Shown in pieces: positions 24,494 to 32,687 of a DNA stretch of 64,000 nucleotides. This DNA is from Metapseudomonas sp043392685 (GTDB lineage Bacteria > Pseudomonadota > Gammaproteobacteria > Pseudomonadales > Pseudomonadaceae): NCBI GenBank assembly GCA_043392685.1, contig JBHZGM010000013.1. One strand, given 5' to 3'. Below the pieces are notes generated by a model. That model saw nothing but the letters and a program-made list of their open reading frames with translations. It was not told where the DNA came from and made no database searches. Position 1 is the first letter of the stretch, and every line of letters begins with the position of its first letter. A program made the position numbers and the translations under genes.

Positions 24494-25357
24494 TCAGAAG
24501 CTGTCGATGGGAATCTTCAGGTAGCAGATACCATTGGACTCGGCCGGCGGCAGCTGGCCGGCACGCATGTTCACCTGCACCGCCGGCAGGATCAGCGCAG
24601 GCATGTTCAGGGTGGCGTCGCGCGCGCTACGCATGGCGACGAAGCTGTCTTCATCGATGCCCTCGCGGACGTGGACATTACTCGCGCGCTGCTCGGCCAC
24701 CGTGGTTTCGCAGCAGAACTCGTCGCGCCCTGGCGTCTTGTAGTCGTGGCAGAGGAACAGGCGGGTTTCGCCCGGCAAGCCGAACAGGCGCTGGATGGAG
24801 CGGTACAAGGCGCGGGCGTCGCCATCGGGGAAATCGCAGCGCGCGGTGCCGTAGTCGGGCATGAACAGGGTGTCGCCGATGAAGGCAGCGTCACCGACCA
24901 GGTAGGTCATGCACGCCGGCGTGTGGCCCGGAGTATGGAGGGCGAGGAGTTCCAGATTACCGATGGCCAGGCGATCGCCGTCCTGCAACAGAATGTCGAA
25001 CTGGCGGCCGTCGGTGGCGAAGTCCTCGCCGGCATTGAACAGCGCGCCAAAGCGCCGCTGCACCTGGGTGATATGCCCGCCGATGGCCAGCGCCCCGCCC
25101 AGTTCGTGCTTGAGCCAGGCGGCCGCGGACAGGTGATCGGCATGCACATGGGTTTCCAGCAGCCAGTCCACCGTCAGCCTCTGGTCGCGCACGTAGGCGA
25201 CGATCCGCCCGGCCCCCGCGTGGGAGGTGCGTCCGCTGGCGGCGCAGTAATCCAGCACCGGGTCGACGATGGCGCAACGTCCGCTGTCCGGGTCGCTGAC
25301 CACATAGCTGAAGGAACAGGTGGCCGGGTCGAAGAAGGCCTGCACCTGTGGATTCAT
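24494..25357 (-). CDS. Persulfide dioxygenase-like metallo-beta-lactamase-fold protein
   Basis: 287 residues of the ETHE1/Blh-like MBL family. The metal motif THVHADHL (His70, His72, Asp74, His75) is followed by HTPGHTPACMTYL, GDTLFMPDYGTARCDFPDGD and CHDYKTPGRDEF. These are typical of glutathione-persulfide dioxygenases that oxidise sulfane sulfur to sulfite. The start at 25357 fits an AGGA site; longer in-frame extensions are unsupported. It is monocistronic, with no sulfide:quinone reductase or BigR-like repressor beside it. Confidence 0.82.
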   Translation of the reverse strand: MNPQVQAFFDPATCSFSYVVSDPDSGRCAIVDPVLDYCAASGRTSHAGAGRIVAYVRDQRLTVDWLLETHVHADHLSAAAWLKHELGGALAIGGHITQVQRRFGALFNAGEDFATDGRQFDILLQDGDRLAIGNLELLALHTPGHTPACMTYLVGDAAFIGDTLFMPDYGTARCDFPDGDARALYRSIQRLFGLPGETRLFLCHDYKTPGRDEFCCETTVAEQRASNVHVREGIDEDSFVAMRSARDATLNMPALILPAVQVNMRAGQLPPAESNGICYLKIPIDSF

Positions 25358-25489
25358 GGAGGTCGATTCCTGCAATTGGACTCGATCTGAAGTATGGACC
25401 GTCATTTGGCTGAGTTTTCTTGGTCGAAGGCGAACACTTGTCACAGCCAAGTTTCATAGGGTTCCTTCCTGGCATTAACTGGGACGCAC

Positions 25490-25819
25490 TTAATTTCTCT
25501 CGTTATCCTGCATCCAGGCCGGGATATCCCTCATTCCATGCAGCACCCGCCACACATCAATGTGATCATCACGCTCGATATAGAAGACCAGATAGGGGTA
25601 GCGCTTCAACGTCCAGGAACGTAGTCCCGGCAGATCGAGTTCGTGGGCGTACCGTGATGACCCCAATTCGGGATGCCGACTGATGTGCTTGTAGGCTCGC
25701 TCCAGGGCGCCGATGAAGCCGAGAGCGGCTTGCTCAGTTGCCTCGCTCAGGTAGTAGCTGATGGCATCGTCGATATCCTGATTGGCTATTTTGCGAGGGA
25801 TGATGGGCTTGGCCTTCAT
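25490..25819 (-). CDS. parE: RelE/ParE-family toxin
   Basis: 109 residues with the ParE/RelE fold pattern: DIDDAISYYLSEATEQAALG helix region, RHPELGSSRYAHELDLPGLR, then WTLKRYPYLVFYIERDDHID and VWRVLHGMRDIP. ParE toxins inhibit DNA gyrase. Its start overlaps the antitoxin stop by 4 nt (ATGA), the normal antitoxin-first arrangement. No mobile element is nearby, so it is a chromosomally settled module. Confidence 0.88.
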   Translation of the reverse strand: MKAKPIIPRKIANQDIDDAISYYLSEATEQAALGFIGALERAYKHISRHPELGSSRYAHELDLPGLRSWTLKRYPYLVFYIERDDHIDVWRVLHGMRDIPAWMQDNERN

Positions 25820-26052
25820 GCCTCGGCGTTCCGTACCCGGTTGCGCAGCGCCGCGAAGTAGGTCTCATCGGCCGGGGCGGCAGGGGCGGAGGCGGCGCCC
25901 TCCAGAAGCAAGTTACGCAGGCGCTGACGGTCCTGGTCCTTGCGGATCAGTTCGCGGACATACTCGCTACTCGTGCCAAAGCCGCGCTGGCTAACCTGGT
26001 CATCGACAAAGCGCTTGAGGGCGTCGGGCAGGGAAATGTTCATGGTGCTCAT
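25816..26052 (-). CDS. parD: ParD-family antitoxin
   Basis: 78 residues from the ATG at 26052, which has AAGGTGG 6-7 nt upstream; the ATG at 26043 is an alternative. The N-terminal ribbon-helix-helix (MNISLPDALKRFVDDQVSQR, then GTSSEYVRELIRKDQDR) binds DNA, and the C-terminal part (ADETYFAALRNRV) is the usual toxin-binding tail. It should repress its own operon through the palindrome at 26065-26083. Confidence 0.87.
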   Translation of the reverse strand: MSTMNISLPDALKRFVDDQVSQRGFGTSSEYVRELIRKDQDRQRLRNLLLEGAASAPAAPADETYFAALRNRVRNAEA

Positions 26053-26064
26053 GGGAAACCACCT

Positions 26065-26083
26065 TTTGGCAAATTTTGCCAAA
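26065..26083. promoter_or_regulatory. ParD operator candidate
   Basis: Perfect inverted repeat TTTGGCAAA-T-TTTGCCAAA ending 13 bp upstream of the parD start. Position and symmetry fit autorepression by a ribbon-helix-helix antitoxin. Confidence 0.65.
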
Positions 26084-26145
26084 CCATCTTAGCATCCGGT
26101 TTTGACGGCAGGTGTCGAGGAAGTGTCGAAATCACAGGCACGAAC

Positions 26146-26160
26146 TGTCGATAATCGACA
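26146..26160. promoter_or_regulatory. 15-bp inverted repeat TGTCGAT-A-ATCGACA
   Basis: A perfect 7-bp arm palindrome between parD and the Lrp gene. Two further TGTCGA copies lie to its left (near 26113 and 26124), suggesting repeated half-sites. The regulator is unknown. Confidence 0.35.
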
Positions 26161-26246
26161 CGGGTGGACGGCTGAAAACCCTGAACTGAGCAGAGCTGCG
26201 ACTGACTCAGCCAACCCTCGGTATGGTTTTGCCCCCTATCCAACGG

Positions 26247-26693
26247 TCAGTCGCGCGGCGGCTCCAGGCCGCGCAGGGGAATGGGCGCGGACATGACGAT
26301 GGACGTCCGCGTTTCGCCGAAGTGATTGATGCTGCCGACGAAGCGCTCCAGATGCCGGATGTCGCGGGTCACCACCCGCAGGATGAAGGAGTCCTGGCCG
26401 GTGACATGCAGGCACTCCAGCACCTCGGGCATCTGTTGCAACTGGGCGATCAGCCGCGCCTTGTCCGGCTGCGGGGTGGTCATGCCGATCAGCGCCATCA
26501 CCCCGTACCCGGCCTTCTCCGGCGAGACGCTGGCGCAATAGGCCTCGATCACCCCGGCCTCCTCCAGGCGTTTGAGCCGCTCGGAGGTGGCCGGCAAGGA
26601 CAGTGCCACGCGCGAGGCGAGGTCCGTCAGGGAGATGCGCCCTTCCCGCTGCACCACTTGCAGGATCTTCCAGGACTTGGCATCGAGCTCCAT
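26247..26693 (-). CDS. Lrp/AsnC-family transcriptional regulator
   Basis: 148 residues: N-terminal AsnC-type HTH (LDAKSWKILQVVQREGRISL, then SLPATSERLKRLEEAGVIEA) and a C-terminal RAM ligand-binding domain (LLECLHVTGQ-like HVTGQDSFILRVVTRD). It is divergent from the LysE-type exporter that starts 134 bp away. Lrp/LysE pairs commonly form amino-acid-responsive efflux switches, which is the likely role here. Confidence 0.9.
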   Translation of the reverse strand: MELDAKSWKILQVVQREGRISLTDLASRVALSLPATSERLKRLEEAGVIEAYCASVSPEKAGYGVMALIGMTTPQPDKARLIAQLQQMPEVLECLHVTGQDSFILRVVTRDIRHLERFVGSINHFGETRTSIVMSAPIPLRGLEPPRD

Positions 26694-26826
26694 ATTTCTC
26701 AGGCCTCCCGGGCCAACTGCGTAAATTGTTCAGGCGATTACCCGAAACTTCCGTAATCCCTGCATTCAGCATCGAGGCAGTGCAGCGCAAAATATTGCCC
26801 ACGTCCACTGCCTCCGGAGCCTGATC

Positions 26827-27447
26827 ATGGCGGCCCTGCTGTTTCTCAAATCCGTCCTGATCGGCCTGTCCATCGCGGCGCCGGTCGGCCCCATCGGCCT
26901 GCTGTGCATCCAGCGCACCCTGAGCCATGGTGCGCGCATCGGATTCATCAGCGGCCTGGGCGCCGCGGCGGCCGATGCCTGCTACGGGGCGCTGGGCGCC
27001 TTCGGCATCGGCGCCATCACCCGCGCCTTCGTGGCGCTGGCCACCCCGCTCGCCATAGCCGGCGCCTTGTTCCTGGCCTGGATGGGCCTGAAGATGCTGC
27101 GCGCAACCCCACCCGAGCGCGCGGCCAGTGCCGGCGACCCGGTGCATGCCCTGCCAGCGTTCGTCTCGGTGTTCCTGCTGACCTTGAGCAACCCGCTGAC
27201 CATCCTCTCCTTCATCGCCATCTTCGCCACCCTGTCCGGCGGCGAGACGCTGGCCGGGGTGGACGGGCTGCTGATGGTGCTGGGCGTGTTCTGCGGCTCG
27301 GCCCTCTGGTGGCTGGCCCTGACCCTGGGCGTGTCCCTGATCCGTCACCGGCTGGGCGTGCGTGCCATGCAGTGGATCGACCGTACCGCTGGCGTCTTCC
27401 TGTTGGGCTTTGCGGCCTGGCAGCTGGCGCGGGTGGTGGCTAGCTGA
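26827..27447 (+). CDS. LysE/RhtB-family amino acid exporter
   Basis: 206 residues with six predicted membrane helices. The LysE hallmark is near the N-terminus (LIGLSIAAPVGPIGLLCIQR and GLGAAAADACYGALGAFG), with LTLSNPLTILSFIAIFA in the centre. It exports an amino acid or similar compound; the specificity is unknown. It is divergent from an Lrp regulator. A half-copy of the intergenic repeat arm (GACTGAAGTCGCCCCTACAG) follows it at about 27478-27497. Confidence 0.9.
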   Translation: MAALLFLKSVLIGLSIAAPVGPIGLLCIQRTLSHGARIGFISGLGAAAADACYGALGAFGIGAITRAFVALATPLAIAGALFLAWMGLKMLRATPPERAASAGDPVHALPAFVSVFLLTLSNPLTILSFIAIFATLSGGETLAGVDGLLMVLGVFCGSALWWLALTLGVSLIRHRLGVRAMQWIDRTAGVFLLGFAAWQLARVVAS

Positions 27448-27506
27448 GTCGTGTGGCAGGCCATCGCCTGCTCAGAGACTGAAGTCGCCCCTACAGGAAA
27501 GCCCCT

Positions 27507-28631
27507 TCACGCCATCTGCCCGATCGTCCTGCGGAACCGCCCCAGCGCAGCGGCGAAGAACGCACCACCGATGCCGATGATCGCCAGCAATTGCGGCCAG
27601 ACGATGTCCAGGCCGGCGCCGCGATAGAGGATGGCCTGGGCCAATGCCACGAAGTGGGTGGTCGGTGCCGCCAGCATGATGTGCTGCACCAGCTCCGGCA
27701 TGCTCTCCCGTGGCGTGGTGCCGCCGGAGAGTATCTGCAGCGGCATCAGCACCAGGATGGTCAGCAGCCCCAGTTGCGGCATGGAGCGCGCCACTGTACC
27801 GAGGAAGATGCCTATCGAGGTGGTGGCGAAAAGGTGCAGCCCCGCCGCCAGCAGGAACAGGCCGATGGAGCCGCCGATGGGAACCGCCAGCCAGCCCTGC
27901 ACCACCAGTTTCAATGACAGCGCCGCCGCCAGCAGCACCACCAGCCCCATGGACCAGACCTTGGCCAGCATGATCTCGAAGGCCGACAGCGGCATCACCA
28001 GCAAGTGCTCCACCGTGCCATGTTCCCGCTCGCGGATCAGCGCGGCGCCGGTGAGGATGATCGACAGCATGGTGATCTGATTGATCACCTCCATCACCCC
28101 GCCGAACCAGGCCTGGGTCAGGTTGGGGTTGAACAGCATGCGCGGCGCCAGCTCCACCGGTTGCAGGCTGGCGCCCCGGTAGCGCTGGACGAACTGCTGC
28201 AGTTCCTCGGCGACGATGCTCTGGATGTACCCCGCGCCGCTGAACGCCTGGCCGACCTGGGTGGCGTCCACATTCAACTGCAGCGCCGGGCTGCGGCCGG
28301 CGAGCACGTCGCGCTGGAAGTCCGGCGGAATGTTCAGGGTGAAGGTGTACTGCCCGGTATCCATGCCCCGGTCCATGGCGGCCTGGTCGATCATCGCCGG
28401 CGGGCGGAAATACGGCGGCTGGAAGGCATCGATAAGCTGGGTGGAAAGCTGCGAACGGTCCTCGTCCACCACCGCAATGGGGGCGTTATGCAGGGTTTCC
28501 GGCAGGCCGGTGGCGGAGCTGTAGACGCCCAGGCTGAAGGCCCAGGCGATCAGCAGCAGCATGGCGTAGTCGCGCTGCAGGCTGCGGAATTCCTTGATCC
28601 CGAGGTGAAAGACATTGGCCAGTGCGCGCAT
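27507..28631 (-). CDS. ABC-2 type transporter permease (YhhJ-like)
   Basis: 374 residues. The N-terminal helix (about 22-40) is followed by a large periplasmic domain (IAVVDEDRSQLSTQLIDAFQ region) and five clustered C-terminal helices from about residue 180. The ABC-2 motif LIREREHGTVEHLLVMPLSA lies at the cytoplasmic loop and GGTTPRESMP near the end. It is the last gene of a three-gene unit with RbbA-like and HlyD-like genes, 3 nt after the RbbA stop. It probably forms the second half of the membrane channel; the substrate is unknown. Confidence 0.88.
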   Translation of the reverse strand: MRALANVFHLGIKEFRSLQRDYAMLLLIAWAFSLGVYSSATGLPETLHNAPIAVVDEDRSQLSTQLIDAFQPPYFRPPAMIDQAAMDRGMDTGQYTFTLNIPPDFQRDVLAGRSPALQLNVDATQVGQAFSGAGYIQSIVAEELQQFVQRYRGASLQPVELAPRMLFNPNLTQAWFGGVMEVINQITMLSIILTGAALIREREHGTVEHLLVMPLSAFEIMLAKVWSMGLVVLLAAALSLKLVVQGWLAVPIGGSIGLFLLAAGLHLFATTSIGIFLGTVARSMPQLGLLTILVLMPLQILSGGTTPRESMPELVQHIMLAAPTTHFVALAQAILYRGAGLDIVWPQLLAIIGIGGAFFAAALGRFRRTIGQMA

Positions 28632-28634
28632 GGC

Positions 28635-31358
28635 TCAGTCCTCCTGCTTCTTCAGCGCCAGCACGCTGAGCAGGGTGAGCAGCGGAATGGCCACGGCCAG
28701 CGCGAGGAAGTACGGCGCAAGGTCGGCAAAGCCCAGGGCCTTGGAAAACACGCCCCGACTGATCACCAGAAAGTGCGAGGTGGGATAGAGCTTGCCCATC
28801 AGCGCCGCGCCGCCCTCCAGGGACGACACCGGGTGCACCAGCCCGGAGAACTGGATGGCCGGCACCATGGTGGCGATGGCCACGCCGAACACCGCGGCGA
28901 TCTGGCTGCGCATGAAGGTGGACATCAGCAGGCCGATGCCGGTGGCCACGCAGACATAGAGCAAGGCGCCGGCCAGCAGCGCCAGCAGGCTGCCCTTGAG
29001 TGGCACGCCGAACACCAGCACCGCCAGGGCCGCCATCAGCACGAAGTTGAACATTCCCATCGCCACATAGGGCAGTTGCTTGCCGAGGAGGAATTCCAGC
29101 CGCGTGACCGGCGTGACGTAGAGGTTGGTGATCGAGCCCAGCTCCTTCTCGCGCACCACGCCAAGGGCCGTAAGCATGGCCGGGATCATGATCAGCAGCA
29201 GCGGAATCACCGCCGGCACCATGGCCTGGATGCTTTCCACGTCCGGGTTGTAGCGGTAGCGCAGTTCGACGCTCGCCGTCGCCGGCATTGCGGCGCTGCT
29301 GGAGGTGCGCGCCAGTTCCCGCAGGTAGTCGCTGTGCAGCCCCTGCACATAGCCCTTCACCGTGTTGGCGCGGGTCGGCATGGCGCCGTCCACCCAGACG
29401 CCGATCTGGGGGCTGGCGCCGCGCTTGAGGTCACGGCCGAAGCCCGGCGGAATCTCGATGGCCAGGCTCAGCTCGCCGCTGCGCATGCGCCGGTCCAGCT
29501 CGTCGTAGTCGCGGATCGGCGCCTTCTCGATGAAGTAGCGCGAGCCGGCGATGTTCAGCGCGTACGACTGGCTGGTGGTGGTCTGGTCACGGTCGAGCAC
29601 GGCGTAGGACAGGTCCTCCACGTCCAGGCTGATGCCGTAGCCGATGATGAACATCAACAGCACCGTGCCCAGCAGCGCCAGGGTCAGGCGGATGGGGTCG
29701 CGGCGCAGCTCCATGGCCTCGCGCCGGGCGTAGCTGAACAGGCGCTGCGGGCTGAAGCCGGGGTTGGCCGGAGCCTGATGGGTGGGCGCGGACGACGCTG
29801 GAGCCTCGGCGGGCGGCTGGGCGCCCTGCCCTGCCGCTTCCTCCAGATAGAGGATGAAGGTGGCTTCCAGGCTGGCTTGCCCGCGCTTGTCCATCAGCCC
29901 TTGCGGCGTATCGCTGTCCAGCACCTTGCCGGCGTGCATCAGGGAAATGCGGTCGCAGCGCTCGGCCTCGTTCATGAAGTGGGTGGAGATGAAGATGGTC
30001 ACCCCGTCGCGACGCGACAGTTCCACCATCAGCTCCCAGAAACCGTCGCGGGCCACCGGGTCCACACCCGAGGTGGGTTCGTCGAGGATGAGGATTTCCG
30101 GTTTGTGGATCACCGCTACCGCCAGGGACAGGCGCTGGCGGATGCCCAGCGGCAGGCTGCCGGGCAGTTCGTCCTGCACCTTCTCCAGCTGGAAGCGCTG
30201 GAGCATCTGGGCCACGCGCGGGCCGATCTCCGCTTCCGGCAGGTGGAACAGCCGCGCGTGCAGGTCGAGGTTCTGCCGCACCGTCAGTTCGCTATAGAGG
30301 GAAAAAGCCTGGGACATGTAGCCCACCCGACGGCGAGTCGCCATGTCGCTGGCGTCCACCGGCTGGCCGAACAGCGCGCAGCTCCCTTCGCTGGCCGGCA
30401 GCAGCCCGGTGAGCATCTTCATGGTGGTGGACTTGCCGCAGCCGTTGGAGCCGAGGAAGCCGAAGATTTCCCCGCGCTCGATGCGGAAGCTCACATGGTC
30501 CACCGCGACGAAATCGCCGAAGCGGCAGGTCAGCCCTTCGGCCTCGATGGCGACCTCGCCAGTGCCCGCCGGGCGCGGCGGAATCACCAGTTGCCTGTGG
30601 CCACGACGCTTCTCTTCCGGCAGCAGGGCGACGAAAGCCGCCTCCAGGCTGTCGGTGCCCGTGCGCCGACGAAGCGCCGCAGGCGAGCCGGTGGCCAGCA
30701 CCCTGCCCTCGTCCATCGCCACCAGCCAGTCGAAGCGCTCGGCTTCCTCCATATAAGCGGTGGCCACCAGCACGCTCATGCCGGGACGGCCGGAGCGGAT
30801 GCGCTGGATCAGTTGCCAGAACTGGTTGCGCGACAGCGGATCGACGCCGGTGGTGGGCTCGTCGAGGATCAACAGGTCCGGGTCATGGATCAGCGCGCAG
30901 CACAGGCCCAGCTTCTGCTTCATGCCGCCGGAGAGCTTGCCCGCCGGCCGCTCGCGAAAGGGGGCCAGGCCCGTGCTCTGCAGCAGATCGGCGATACGCC
31001 GCTCGCGCTCCTCGCGTTCGTGTCCGAACAGGCGGCCGAAGAAATCGACGTTCTCGAAGACGGTGAGCGTCGGGTAGAGGTTCTTACCCAGCCCCTGAGG
31101 CATGTAGGCGATGCGCTGGCAGATGGCGCTGCGGTGGCTGGCCTCGCGCATGTCGCCGCCGAGCACATGCAGCGCTCCGCCCTGCACCTTGCGCGCGCCG
31201 GCCAGCAACGCCAGCAGGCTGGACTTGCCGACGCCGTCCGGGCCGATCAGCCCCACCATGCACCCGGCCGGCAGTTCCAGGCTCACATCGTCCAGGGCAT
31301 GCACGCCCCGGTACTGGAGACTGATGCCGTCCAGCCGTGCGACTGGACCCTGGTTCAT
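28635..31358 (-). CDS. rbbA: RbbA/YhiH-type ABC ATPase-permease fusion
   Basis: 907 residues: two ABC ATPase domains followed by an ABC-2 permease. NBD1 has Walker A GPDGVGKSS (near 38), signature LSGGMKQKLGL and Walker B LLILDEPTTGVDP. NBD2 has Walker A GSNGCGKST, a divergent signature LPLGIRQRL and ILILDEPTSGVDP. The permease begins near residue 560 (FSYARREAMELRRDPIRLTL). E. coli RbbA is described as a ribosome-associated ATPase, but linkage to HlyD-like and permease genes favours export. The start overlaps the HlyD gene stop by 4 nt. Confidence 0.88.
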   Translation of the reverse strand: MNQGPVARLDGISLQYRGVHALDDVSLELPAGCMVGLIGPDGVGKSSLLALLAGARKVQGGALHVLGGDMREASHRSAICQRIAYMPQGLGKNLYPTLTVFENVDFFGRLFGHEREERERRIADLLQSTGLAPFRERPAGKLSGGMKQKLGLCCALIHDPDLLILDEPTTGVDPLSRNQFWQLIQRIRSGRPGMSVLVATAYMEEAERFDWLVAMDEGRVLATGSPAALRRRTGTDSLEAAFVALLPEEKRRGHRQLVIPPRPAGTGEVAIEAEGLTCRFGDFVAVDHVSFRIERGEIFGFLGSNGCGKSTTMKMLTGLLPASEGSCALFGQPVDASDMATRRRVGYMSQAFSLYSELTVRQNLDLHARLFHLPEAEIGPRVAQMLQRFQLEKVQDELPGSLPLGIRQRLSLAVAVIHKPEILILDEPTSGVDPVARDGFWELMVELSRRDGVTIFISTHFMNEAERCDRISLMHAGKVLDSDTPQGLMDKRGQASLEATFILYLEEAAGQGAQPPAEAPASSAPTHQAPANPGFSPQRLFSYARREAMELRRDPIRLTLALLGTVLLMFIIGYGISLDVEDLSYAVLDRDQTTTSQSYALNIAGSRYFIEKAPIRDYDELDRRMRSGELSLAIEIPPGFGRDLKRGASPQIGVWVDGAMPTRANTVKGYVQGLHSDYLRELARTSSSAAMPATASVELRYRYNPDVESIQAMVPAVIPLLLIMIPAMLTALGVVREKELGSITNLYVTPVTRLEFLLGKQLPYVAMGMFNFVLMAALAVLVFGVPLKGSLLALLAGALLYVCVATGIGLLMSTFMRSQIAAVFGVAIATMVPAIQFSGLVHPVSSLEGGAALMGKLYPTSHFLVISRGVFSKALGFADLAPYFLALAVAIPLLTLLSVLALKKQED

Positions 31359-32425
31359 AGCGGGACCTTCACATCCAGGTGTTCAGGCCAGGGGGCCTTC
31401 GGATCGAGCCGCAGGTAGGCCATGCCGGGCAAACCGGTCTTCACCGCCGTGATGTACTTCTTCAGCAGCTCCGGGTCGATGCGCGCCCTCACCCGGAACA
31501 TCAGCTTCTCCCGCTCGCTGGCGGTTTCCACGGTCTTCGGGGTGAACTGGGCGACGCTGGCGACATAGCTGATCTTCGCCGGAATCACGTATTGGGGAGC
31601 GGCATCCAGCACAAGACGTGCTTCCTGGCCGAGGATCACCCGCCCGGCCTGGTTGGCCGGCAGGAAGAAGGTCATGTACACGTCCACCAGGTCGACCATG
31701 TTCAGCACCCGGCCACCGGAGCCGAGCACCTCGCCGGGTTGGGCGATGCGGTACTGCACCCGGCCAGCGCGGGGCGCGCGGAGCACGCTGTCGTCGATAT
31801 CGGCGACCAGGCGCACGGTGCTGGCGGTGGCCGCCTCGATGGCTGACTGGGCTTCGATCACCTGGGACTTCGCCGCCTCCACCCCGGCCTGGGCCGAGAG
31901 CACCTGCGCGCGGGCGGCGGCCAGAGCGGCTTCGGCGCTCTGCAGCACGGCGCGGTCATCGTCCAGCTGCTGTTGCGGCAGCGCATTGCGGGCCACCAGG
32001 GTGCGGGTACGGCTGAAGCGCTTCTGCGCGGCGGTGAGTTCGGCCTGGCGCTGCGCGACCACGGCAGCGGCGGTGACCTTCTCGCTTTCCCGCTGAGCCA
32101 CCAGCGCCCGGGCGGTGGCCGTGGCGTTCTCCGCCCGGCGTACCTCGGCGCGGGCCTGGGCCAACTGGGCTTCCAGCACCTGGGTATCCATGCGGGCCAG
32201 GACCTGGCCCTGGCTGACGAAATCGCCCTCATCCACGCTGATTTCCGCCACGCGTCCGGCCAGCTTGGTGGCCACATCCAGCTCAGTGGCCTCGATGCGC
32301 CCGTTACCGCTGGCGAATCCCTCGCCCAGACCGGCGGGCCGCAGCCCGTACCAGGCTCCGGCAGCGCCTGCCGCCAGCAGCAGTGCCAGCGCCCAGGTCA
32401 ACTTGCGTCCGGTCGGCAACTTCAT
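31355..32425 (-). CDS. HlyD-family periplasmic adaptor (YhiI-like)
   Basis: 356 residues from the ATG at 32425, which has GGGGA upstream. One N-terminal membrane anchor (LTWALALLLAAGAAGAWYGL) precedes the HlyD/biotinyl-lipoyl half (GRVAEISVDEGDFVSQGQVL). A long coiled-coil hairpin follows (about 80-200, Ala/Gln-rich), then the beta-barrel segment (LRAPRAGRVQYRIAQPGEVL). It is the first gene of the exporter unit with RbbA and the permease. No outer-membrane factor gene is present, so a TolC-like partner elsewhere is expected. Confidence 0.88.
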   Translation of the reverse strand: MKLPTGRKLTWALALLLAAGAAGAWYGLRPAGLGEGFASGNGRIEATELDVATKLAGRVAEISVDEGDFVSQGQVLARMDTQVLEAQLAQARAEVRRAENATATARALVAQRESEKVTAAAVVAQRQAELTAAQKRFSRTRTLVARNALPQQQLDDDRAVLQSAEAALAAARAQVLSAQAGVEAAKSQVIEAQSAIEAATASTVRLVADIDDSVLRAPRAGRVQYRIAQPGEVLGSGGRVLNMVDLVDVYMTFFLPANQAGRVILGQEARLVLDAAPQYVIPAKISYVASVAQFTPKTVETASEREKLMFRVRARIDPELLKKYITAVKTGLPGMAYLRLDPKAPWPEHLDVKVPL

Positions 32426-32562
32426 CTGATTCCCCGCTATTTCCATGGTTACGTAGGAATTTTCCGAATTTAGGCAGGAATCGTTCTTGATATAGGTCAT
32501 TTCAAGCCAGAGCTATGCTTTCTGGCGAGTTTTCGGAGGTTCTGGCAGCCGGAAACAGGAAG

Positions 32563-32591
32563 TGGCACGGGCACACAAAGGGTTGGCACGG
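32563..32591 (+). promoter_or_regulatory. TGGCACGG direct repeats upstream of the amine dehydrogenase operon
   Basis: TGGCACGG occurs at 32563-32570 and again at 32584-32591, exactly 21 bp apart (two helical turns), with similar following bases (GCACACAA and ACAACAA). They lie 97-125 bp before aauB in the divergent intergenic region. The spacing suits a dimeric activator. It does not fit a sigma-54 promoter because the second element is misplaced. Confidence 0.35.
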
Positions 32592-32687
32592 ACAACAAGC
32601 TCCACGCTGGCCGCCAGCGGCAGACTAGGACTGCAGATTTCTGCCCCGCACCCGCAACAAAGTCCAATAACTCAGGGAGCCGCTGCA

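Noticed and set aside
28005..31418. Plus-strand open frame of over 1100 codons opposite the ABC exporter
   Set aside because: It is antisense to the rbbA and permease genes, His/Gln/Ala-rich, with no domain; an artefact of GC-rich codon bias.
32563..32600. Sigma-54 promoter at TGGCACG upstream of aauB
   Set aside because: The GG and GC elements are 12 bases apart instead of 10 in the best candidate, and the other copy has no GC element.
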